DNA from: Acuticoccus sp039189655
GTDB lineage: Bacteria; Pseudomonadota; Alphaproteobacteria; Rhizobiales; Amorphaceae
Direction of reading: 5' to 3'
DNA length: 23,111 bases
Assembly (NCBI GenBank): GCA_039189655.1
Contig: JBCCYN010000067.1
Location: 1-23,111 of the forward strand
In this document: piece by piece, positions 1 to 6,065 of the stretch
Layout: the number at the start of each line of letters is the position of its first letter
How positions within the stretch are numbered: position 1 is the stretch's first letter
Translations under genes and position numbers: made by a program
The notes under the pieces: model-generated
The model's database searches: none
What the model saw: only the letters and a program-made list of their open reading frames with translations
Told to the model about the DNA's origin: nothing

Positions 1-1
1 C

Positions 2-43
2 GGGCGGCGGCCCTCTTCGATGACCGCCGCCCGAACGACCTGA
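2..43 (+). CDS. Possible 3' end of a preceding gene (truncated by window edge)
   Basis: Reading from base 2 gives 14 codons ending in a TGA at 41-43, three bases before the ATG of the first permease. That spacing suits the end of an upstream gene of the same ABC transporter operon, such as a substrate-binding protein or ATPase. The fragment is far too short to identify. Frame 1 also stays open across the left edge and could equally be the upstream frame, so this is only a positional guess. Confidence 0.22.
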   Translation, partial: GRRPSSMTAARTT

Positions 44-46
44 CCG

Positions 47-1024
47 ATGGTCGGCTTTGTCATCCGCCGCATTTTTCAGGCGATCATCGTCATGGTGGTC
101 GTGGGGCTCATTGCCTTCCTGCTGTTTCGCTTCGTCGGCGATCCGGTCAACCAGATGGTCGGCATTGAGACGACCCCCGAGCAGCGTGAGGCTCTTCGCG
201 AACGGCTCGGCCTCAATGATCCCATCGTCTTGCAGTTCTGGCGCTTCATCTCGAGCGCTGCCCAGGGCGATTTCGGCGTCTCCTACCAGTTCAAGCAGCC
301 GGTGGCTGGTCTCCTCGCCGAGCGTCTGCCCGCCACGCTAGAGCTGTCGATCGTGTCAGCGATACTGGCGCTCCTGGTGGGGATACCCATGGGCGTCTAC
401 ACCGGCCTCCGGCGCAATTCGCCCCTATCCCAAGCCTTCCTCACCGTGTCGCTTGTGGGAATTTCGCTCCCTCCATTCCTGGTGGGGATCCTTCTAATCT
501 TCGTCTTTGCCGTGAACCTTCAGTGGTTGCCCTCGTTCGGGCGCGGCGAGGTGGTGGACCTTGGATGGTGGACCACGGGACTGTTGACGGTCAGCGGCCT
601 AAAAGCGCTGATCTTACCGTCCATCACCCTGGGGCTCTTTCAGATGACCCTCATCATGCGACTGGTGAGGGCTGAAATGCTGGAAGTGCTACGCGCGGAC
701 TACATACGGTTTGCTCGAGCCCGCGGGCTCAAGGCGCGCTCCATAAATTTCGGGCATGCCCTTAAAAATACGCTGGTGCCGGTGATTACCATCACTGGCC
801 TTCAACTGGGGGCGGTGATCGCCTTCGCCATCATCACCGAGACGGTGTTCCAGTGGCCCGGCATGGGGCTCCTGTTCCTGCAGGCGGTGCAGAACGTCGA
901 CATCCCCATTATGGCCGCGTACCTGATCCTCGTGGCGTTCCTTTTCGTGGTGATCAATCTCGCCGTTGATATCCTTTACGTGGTGGTCGATCCACGTATT
1001 CGCATCACGGGAAGCGCCGTGTGA
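47..1024 (+). CDS. ABC transporter permease, DppB/OppB type
   Basis: This is an inner-membrane permease subunit of a peptide/opine/nickel-type ABC importer; it forms half of the translocation pore and couples to the cytoplasmic ATPases. The 325 residues are normal for the family. The N-terminus (MVGFVIRRIFQAI, then a hydrophobic helix at about 9-30) is the classic DppB start. The segment TPEQREALRERLGL and the sentence LRADYIRFARARGLKARS (about 214-231), which is the EAA cytoplasmic loop that docks the ATPase, are typical. Several further hydrophobic helices follow. The ATG at 47 is kept because it begins the conserved first helix, although no clear Shine-Dalgarno precedes it. It overlaps the next permease by 4 bases (GTGA). 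Substrate cannot be read from the permease. The gene uses several ATA and CTA codons (for example near 361, 381, 705 and 742), which neighbours mostly avoid. Confidence 0.93.
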   Translation: MVGFVIRRIFQAIIVMVVVGLIAFLLFRFVGDPVNQMVGIETTPEQREALRERLGLNDPIVLQFWRFISSAAQGDFGVSYQFKQPVAGLLAERLPATLELSIVSAILALLVGIPMGVYTGLRRNSPLSQAFLTVSLVGISLPPFLVGILLIFVFAVNLQWLPSFGRGEVVDLGWWTTGLLTVSGLKALILPSITLGLFQMTLIMRLVRAEMLEVLRADYIRFARARGLKARSINFGHALKNTLVPVITITGLQLGAVIAFAIITETVFQWPGMGLLFLQAVQNVDIPIMAAYLILVAFLFVVINLAVDILYVVVDPRIRITGSAV

Positions 1025-2019
1025 GCGCTCACCCCCCCGAATCGGATCCGTTGGTTCCCGTGGAAGCCGCCGCCCGGGCAACCACTGCCGCAGTCACCAC
1101 GCGGCCGCGGGGCTTTGTGGCCCGGTTCGTTGCGAGCGATCTCCTCCACTCGTTCCTGCGGTCAAAACTTGCCGTATTTGCCGGTCTCATCACGCTGGTG
1201 GTTTTCCTGGGTGCGGCGTTCGCTCCGCTTGTTGCGCCCCACAATCCCTTCGATCTCGCCTCGCTCAACCTCCTCGACGCCCTGACGCCCCCGGCGTGGG
1301 ACGCAGACGGCAATCCGGACTTTCTCCTTGGCACCGACGATCAGGGGCGCGATCTTCTTTCCGCGATCCTTTACGGCACCCGGATTTCGTTGACGGTGGG
1401 GTTTGCGTCGGTGGCTTTTGCCGCGGTGCTCGGCATCACCCTTGGCCTCGTGGCGGGCTACATGGGCGGTGCGATCGATACGATCATCATGCGCATTGCC
1501 GATGTGCAGCTCACCTTCCCCGCCATCCTTATCGCGCTTTTGATCGATGGCACCGCGCGTGGGCTCTTCCCGGCCACAAGCCGCGAAGAGAGCGCGTTTT
1601 ATGTGCTGGTCCTATCCATCGGGCTCTCTTTCTGGGTCCAGTACGCGCGCACCGTGCGTGGCTCGACGCTAGTGGAAGCGAACAAGGAATACGTGCTCGC
1701 GGCCAAGCTCATCGGGCTTCCCACCTTCCTGGTCATGCTGCGCCACGTCCTGCCGAACGTGCTCGGGCCGGTGCTGGTGATTGCCACCATCAACCTCGCC
1801 CTTGCCATCATCACCGAGGCGACGCTCTCGTTCTTGGGCGTTGGTATCCCGCCGACACAGCCGTCGCTCGGGACGCTGATCCGCATCGGCCAGGACTATC
1901 TGTTCTCGGGCGAATGGTGGATCACCATGTTCCCCGGCGCGATGCTTGCCATCCTCGTCCTCTCGGTGAATCTTCTGGGCGACTGGCTGCGCGACGCCCT
2001 TAATCCGAAACTGCGATGA
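1021..2019 (+). CDS. ABC transporter permease, DppC/OppC type
   Basis: This is the second inner-membrane permease of the same importer, expected to pair with the DppB-type subunit. It has 332 residues. After a cytoplasmic N-terminal tail (1-45) and a first hydrophobic helix (about 49-72) comes the DppC hallmark LGTDDQGRDLLSAILYGTR, which precedes the core helices. The EAA loop is visible as VEANKEYVLAAKLIGLP (about 219-235), followed by LRHVLPNVLGP. The C-terminal part contains LSFLGVGIPPTQPSLGTLI, also typical. The start is a GTG overlapping the previous stop (GTGA), consistent with translational coupling. It in turn overlaps the next gene by ATGA. No ATPase or binding-protein gene is visible in the window; these presumably lie upstream of base 1. 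Confidence 0.93.
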   Translation: MSAHPPESDPLVPVEAAARATTAAVTTRPRGFVARFVASDLLHSFLRSKLAVFAGLITLVVFLGAAFAPLVAPHNPFDLASLNLLDALTPPAWDADGNPDFLLGTDDQGRDLLSAILYGTRISLTVGFASVAFAAVLGITLGLVAGYMGGAIDTIIMRIADVQLTFPAILIALLIDGTARGLFPATSREESAFYVLVLSIGLSFWVQYARTVRGSTLVEANKEYVLAAKLIGLPTFLVMLRHVLPNVLGPVLVIATINLALAIITEATLSFLGVGIPPTQPSLGTLIRIGQDYLFSGEWWITMFPGAMLAILVLSVNLLGDWLRDALNPKLR

Positions 2020-2897
2020 GCGTCCGTCTCCTGGACGGCGGTGTGGGACAGGAGATTTTTCGTCGCCTTGGGCAGCCGAAGGGTGGCTGGTCGCAGTTGG
2101 CAGCGATTGAGCACCCATCGGTGGTGCAGTCGATCCACGAAGAATTCCTGACCGCCGGCTCAGAAATCATCACCGCTGACACCTATGGCCTCGGTCGTTG
2201 GCACATGAACCAGTCGGGCCTTGCAGACCGCTTTGCCGAAGCAAACTTTGCCGCCGTCCAATGCGCAGCCGCAGCGCGCGAAAAACTGAACCCTGGGGCG
2301 CTCCTGGCGGGCGCCATCGGTCCGGTGCGGCTGTCCTACGATGCGGACATGGTGCCGCCACCCGAGGTGGTGGAGCGCGAGGTCCTGGAACAGGCGCTCC
2401 TCCTCGCCAAGGAGGTGGACCTCTTCATCTGCGAAACCATGACGTCCGGGGCAGAGGCGGCGGCGTGCGCCCGTGCGGCCCTGGCAGCCAACAGACCGGT
2501 CTGGGTCGGTCTGACATTGCACGAGACCGGCCCGCCTGTTTTGCGCTCCGGCGAGCCGATCAAGGTGGCGGTCGAGGCCCTCAAAGGGCTCGATATTGAA
2601 GCAGTGCTCCTAAACTGCACGTCGCCCGAAGCGGTGGATGCCGGTATCGGTGAGTTGGCAGCGGCCTCCCATCTCCCCTTTGGTGCCTATGCGAACGCCT
2701 TTTTGCCCATCCCCAGTGATGCGATCCATGAGGGCGAAGTCTCCCATGTGGGTGCGCGCAAGGATGTCACGCCACAGATCTATGCCGATCATGCCGAGCG
2801 GTGGATTAAAGTTGGTGCCACCATCGTCGGTGGTTGCTGCGAAGTGGGGCACGACCACATCGCCGAGATCGCAAGGCGCCTTGCCCGTCACCCATAG
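2016..2897 (+). CDS. Homocysteine S-methyltransferase family protein
   Basis: This belongs to the zinc-dependent family (BHMT, MmuM and the MetH N-terminal domain) that moves a methyl group from a donor such as betaine or S-methylmethionine to a thiol, classically homocysteine, making methionine in the cytoplasm. The 293 residues match a stand-alone single-domain member. It opens with LLDGGVGQEI, the family's first barrel strand. The three expected zinc-binding cysteines are present: Cys201 in LLNCTSPEAV and Cys274/Cys275 in VGGCCEVG. A hydrophobic strand IITADTYG (about 51-58) is also characteristic. The ATG overlaps the stop of the DppC-type permease (ATGA), so it is almost certainly co-translated with the importer. 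That link suggests the imported compound is, or yields, a methyl donor or thiol acceptor; this is inference. Donor specificity cannot be told from sequence. Confidence 0.88.
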   Translation: MSVRLLDGGVGQEIFRRLGQPKGGWSQLAAIEHPSVVQSIHEEFLTAGSEIITADTYGLGRWHMNQSGLADRFAEANFAAVQCAAAAREKLNPGALLAGAIGPVRLSYDADMVPPPEVVEREVLEQALLLAKEVDLFICETMTSGAEAAACARAALAANRPVWVGLTLHETGPPVLRSGEPIKVAVEALKGLDIEAVLLNCTSPEAVDAGIGELAAASHLPFGAYANAFLPIPSDAIHEGEVSHVGARKDVTPQIYADHAERWIKVGATIVGGCCEVGHDHIAEIARRLARHP

Positions 2898-3074
2898 GGG
2901 ACGGGAACCGCACCACAGGTGCTGCGGATCTTATGGGTCGGGCGGCGCGTATTCTCTTCCTTGAGGTGACTTCCGGGCCATGGTACGCCGCGCCTGTGAA
3001 AAACCGACGACGCCCACGCTGATCCCATGCCGCCCGGCCCTCCGGCCGACTCTTCGCCCATGCGTGAGCGTCCC

Positions 3075-3566
3075 ATGCCCCCCGATATTGTCTTGCGTTC
3101 CGAGACCCCCTCGGACCTTTCAGCCGTTGAACAGCTCTACCGTGCCGCCTTCGGGCCGGGCCGCCATACCCGCACGGCCTATCGGTTGCGCGGCGAGAGC
3201 ACCCACGATGGCGGTGTGAGCTTTGTCGCAGACCGCGATGGACTGGTTCTTGGGGCAATCAGGCAGACCCGGGTGAGCGTTGGCGGGGCGCCAGCGTTTC
3301 TCCTCGGTCCGCTTGCGGTGGCGCAGACCGCAGCGAAGCGTGGCATCGGCCGCGCGCTTCTCGACCGCTCCATCGCGGCCGCGCGACTGACCAGCGCCCA
3401 CGCCATTATCCTCGTGGGCGATGCACCGTTTTATGTGCCATCGGGTTTCTCGGTAGCAGCGCCTGGCTCAATCATTATGCCCGGTCCGGTAGAGGCGCAC
3501 CGGATGCTCGCCTTGACCCTACGCAAAGCCGTGGCAGGTCGCGTCCTCAATGAGATGTGGACCTGA
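3075..3566 (+). CDS. GNAT family N-acetyltransferase
   Basis: This is a small cytoplasmic acetyltransferase resembling the YhbS-like branch of the GNAT fold, which transfers acetyl from acetyl-CoA to an amine; the substrate is unknown. It starts with the usual first strand (DIVLRSETPSDL). The acetyl-CoA pyrophosphate loop is clear: LGPLAVAQTAAKRGIGRALL, with KRGIG at residues 88-92. The later segment ILVGDAPFYVPSGFSVA matches the strand-4/helix-4 region, where FY...GF is a common signature. Three in-frame ATGs exist (3027, 3060, 3075). I chose 3075 because it lies just before the first strand and the earlier residues are proline-rich and unstructured, but 3060 is also plausible and no start has a convincing ribosome binding site. 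It lies about 180 bases after the methyltransferase and may or may not share its transcript. Confidence 0.8.
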   Translation: MPPDIVLRSETPSDLSAVEQLYRAAFGPGRHTRTAYRLRGESTHDGGVSFVADRDGLVLGAIRQTRVSVGGAPAFLLGPLAVAQTAAKRGIGRALLDRSIAAARLTSAHAIILVGDAPFYVPSGFSVAAPGSIIMPGPVEAHRMLALTLRKAVAGRVLNEMWT

Positions 3567-3689
3567 AGCGCGATCGAACGACCCTCGCGCGCCGACGGCT
3601 AGGTGTCGTTTCCAAGACGCTTGTTCATATCGGCGCGAACCCTGGGCAATGGTCCAAAACTCTCCCGCCTTGCTCCATCGTCCCGCGCA

Positions 3690-3742
3690 GCGCCTGATGC
3701 CTCAAGGGACGCTTCGCTCTTTGCCCTTGACCCATCAGGCGC
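3690..3742. repeat. Long imperfect inverted repeat (hairpin)
   Basis: The left arm gcgcctgatg (3690-3699) pairs perfectly with catcaggcgc (3733-3742). Inside it, tcaaggg (3702-3708) pairs perfectly with cccttga (3724-3730), separated from the outer stem by a symmetric CC/CC mismatch. That gives 17 pairs of a possible 19 around a 15-base loop. Neither strand has a T tract directly after the stem, so it is not a textbook intrinsic terminator. It could be a bidirectional termination or processing site, a dispersed palindromic repeat or part of a small RNA. No second copy was seen in the window. Confidence 0.7.
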
Positions 3743-3970
3743 CGCCCGGGTTTGAAAAGGTGTCGGCTCCGGAAGAACATCGCTTTTTGATGTCCCACCA
3801 AAAGAACTGACCGGGATGGGTGGCGCAACGGTGGGAGTTCTTGCCGCTGGCTAGCCTGAGCAATGGTGATGGCTAGCGCAGCTCACACGAGCATGCGATG
3901 GCGCGACCTACTCTAAGTTCTTGTCTTTCCGCGCGGTTCGGGTCGCAACAAGATTCCATGTTGCTGAAGC

Positions 3971-3994
3971 GCGCTCTGGGAGGTCCCTGAGCGC
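3971..3994 (-). terminator. Candidate terminator hairpin of the moxR operon
   Basis: The arms gcgctctggg (3971-3980) and ccctgagcgc (3985-3994) form a 10-base stem with one T-T mismatch and a 4-base loop, starting 11 bases beyond the stop codon of the last gene of the minus-strand operon. Position and stem strength fit a terminator. The stretch after the stem on the minus strand is not T-rich, so intrinsic termination is uncertain. Confidence 0.4.
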
Positions 3995-4004
3995 CTCTCG
4001 TGGG

Positions 4005-6065
4005 TTAGCGACCCTCGCGCCACCATGTGCCGGAGACGGACAAAAGCAAAATGGCGAGGCCGAGGAAGCCGGCAAAAAGCGGTGTCCGATCGATCCCCAC
4101 CAGTTCGCTGGCTTCAGACCTTTTGAGTCCGACCCAGTCGCTGCCAGCCATGGACCGTCCTGGCGTGCGAAGCAGGACCCTCGGCGGTGGCGCGCCCGGG
4201 CTGACCCGCCTCAGAGCGCCCCGGGTCTGGAGGGCGATCGGTTCTAACAGCGCCGTGGTGGAGGTGAGATCCCGCGCTTCCAGTGGATTTGCCGGGCCCA
4301 CATGGCCAAGGGCGGTGAGGGTTCCGTCGCTCGCGCGATAAAGCCCCATGTCCGCCGCCTCGACGGATGCGCGCCAAAGGCCCGGAGCGGTCTCGGTGGG
4401 CTCCAGCACGATCTCCTCACCGGCGGGGGTGGTGAGGGTGATGGGCTCGATCTCATCGCCAAGGGTTTGACGCTCCACCACAAGCGTACCGGCGCCCGTG
4501 CTGATGCGCAGCGCTTCCTCTTCCAGCTCCGGCTCCTGCATGAGCCAGTGGGAAAGCCGGCGCATCAATGGGACGTGGGGACCGCCGCCCTCATAGCCGC
4601 GCGCCCAAAGCCAGATGTGATCTGACAACATCATCGCGACGCGACCATCGCCCTCGCGCGCCAGTACCAGCAGCGGGTTTTCCCGGGCCCCGGACATGAC
4701 TGTTTCGCCGCTGAGGGCCATCGCCTCGATTTGCCGGAACCAGGGGCTCCAGTCGGGCGGTTCAGCTTCGCCCCCCGGAAGATCACGGGTCACAGGATGG
4801 CGTGCACCCCGTTCCGACACCGCGGGCCGGTAAGGCTCTTCGATGACCTCGCCCGTGGGTGCCGTGGGAAGCGCGACTGCAAGCGGCGTGTGGTAGACGG
4901 AGCGCGGTCCGGCGTAGTCCGGCCCGGCGGCAATGAGCACGGCCCCACCGTTCAGCACGTATTGGGCGATGTTGTCGAAATAGAGGGCCGGAAGCACATC
5001 CCTGCGCTGGTAGCGATCAAAGACGATCAGATCGAATTCGTCGATTTTCTGGCTAAAGAGCTCTCGGGTCGGAAATGCGATCAGCGACAGTTCGTTGATG
5101 GGTGTGCCGTCTTGCTTTTCCGGTGGACGCAAGATGGTGAAGTGAACGAGATCGACGGCCGCGTCCGATTTTAGAAGGTTGCGCCAGGTGCGCTCGCCCG
5201 CGTGCGGCTCGCCCGAGACCAGAAGGACGCGCAGATTTTCGCGCACGCCTTCCACGATGGCGACGGCGGTGTTGTTCACCTCGGTGATTTCCCCCTCCAC
5301 GGGAGCCACCGAGAACTCGAAGAAGTTGTCACCGCCGTGTTTTATAGGGGCGGCCACCTCCACCGTTTCGCCAACGGCCACTTCGCGGGCCTCCACCGTC
5401 ACGTCATCGGCTTTGATGAGGAGGCGCACAAGCTCCCCATCGGCGCCGTTGTCCTCCACGCGCAGCATGATCATCTGGATCGAATCCACGAGGCCGAAGC
5501 GGGGAGCGGCGACGATTTCGACCCGTCGGTCCCGTTCTCCCTCGCGACCCAGAATGAGACTGTGGATCGGCGCATCGAAGGGTGCGGTTTGGGGAACGTC
5601 GTGCACCTGGCCGTCGGTGACGAGGATGGCTCCGGCAATGCGTTCGGGGGGAACGTCCGAAAGGAGGTCGCCCAGGGGCGCGAAAAGGCTCGTGCCATCC
5701 CGGTCCGGGGCGGGGCGGTTAACGGTCACCGAGCGCACCTCGAGCCCCGGCGTTGCCTCAAGGCGTTCCAGAAGGCCTGCGGCCAGCGCATCCGAAGCGT
5801 CCGCCCGCCCCGCGGCCCGTTGGGACTGGGATTGGTCCACCACTACTGCAACGACACCGTCGAGGGGCTCGCGCACCTCACGCTGAATGGCAGGATTGAG
5901 GAGAGCAGCGGCAAAGAGGAGAACTGCAATCGCCCGCACAAGCGAGCCGCGCACGCGCCGAAACGCGCCAAAAGCCACGAGGGCGACGCCGACAAAGGCG
6001 AACGTGGCCACCAGCCACACCGGAAGGAACGGCGCAAGCCCCACCGTGGTATTGAACTCGCTCAT
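4005..6065 (-). CDS. Membrane protein with VWA-like and GATase-like domains
   Basis: This 686-residue inner-membrane protein ends the moxR operon. Two hydrophobic helices near the N-terminus (about 14-33 and 42-59) are followed by a von Willebrand A-like domain. Its MIDAS motif DxSxS is intact as D77-Q-S-Q-S81 in VVAVVVDQSQSQ, with the later ILVTDGQ (147-153) providing the usual TDG loop. Residues about 185-272 look like a beta-sandwich. About 278-385 resembles the class I glutamine amidotransferase-like fold (LRVLLVSGEP, then FDLIVFDRY and LNGGAVLIAAGP) but I see no catalytic Cys-His-Glu triad, so it is probably non-enzymatic. A last helix lies at about 661-680. The ATG overlaps the stop of the 922-residue gene upstream (ATGA). 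Its domain order parallels that neighbour, suggesting a paralogue and partner. Exact function is unknown. Confidence 0.82.
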   Translation of the reverse strand: MSEFNTTVGLAPFLPVWLVATFAFVGVALVAFGAFRRVRGSLVRAIAVLLFAAALLNPAIQREVREPLDGVVAVVVDQSQSQRAAGRADASDALAAGLLERLEATPGLEVRSVTVNRPAPDRDGTSLFAPLGDLLSDVPPERIAGAILVTDGQVHDVPQTAPFDAPIHSLILGREGERDRRVEIVAAPRFGLVDSIQMIMLRVEDNGADGELVRLLIKADDVTVEAREVAVGETVEVAAPIKHGGDNFFEFSVAPVEGEITEVNNTAVAIVEGVRENLRVLLVSGEPHAGERTWRNLLKSDAAVDLVHFTILRPPEKQDGTPINELSLIAFPTRELFSQKIDEFDLIVFDRYQRRDVLPALYFDNIAQYVLNGGAVLIAAGPDYAGPRSVYHTPLAVALPTAPTGEVIEEPYRPAVSERGARHPVTRDLPGGEAEPPDWSPWFRQIEAMALSGETVMSGARENPLLVLAREGDGRVAMMLSDHIWLWARGYEGGGPHVPLMRRLSHWLMQEPELEEEALRISTGAGTLVVERQTLGDEIEPITLTTPAGEEIVLEPTETAPGLWRASVEAADMGLYRASDGTLTALGHVGPANPLEARDLTSTTALLEPIALQTRGALRRVSPGAPPPRVLLRTPGRSMAGSDWVGLKRSEASELVGIDRTPLFAGFLGLAILLLSVSGTWWREGR

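Larger units (their letters stand above)
3567..4004. other. Convergent intergenic region, no credible gene
   Basis: This 438-base stretch lies between the ends of two convergent transcription units. Short open frames on both strands (3550-3810 +, 3625-3828 -) show no recognisable domain and no good start signal, so I treat the region as non-coding. It holds a long imperfect hairpin (3690-3742), a small hairpin ACATC/GATGT near 3777-3793, a weaker inverted repeat gctagcc/ggctagc (3850-3856 with 3871-3877) and a terminator-like hairpin close to the minus-strand gene (3971-3994). Confidence 0.6.

Noticed and set aside
3550..3828. Short open frames in the convergent gap (86 codons +, 67 codons -)
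   Set aside because: No ribosome binding site or recognisable domain, and both run through the arms of a strong hairpin.
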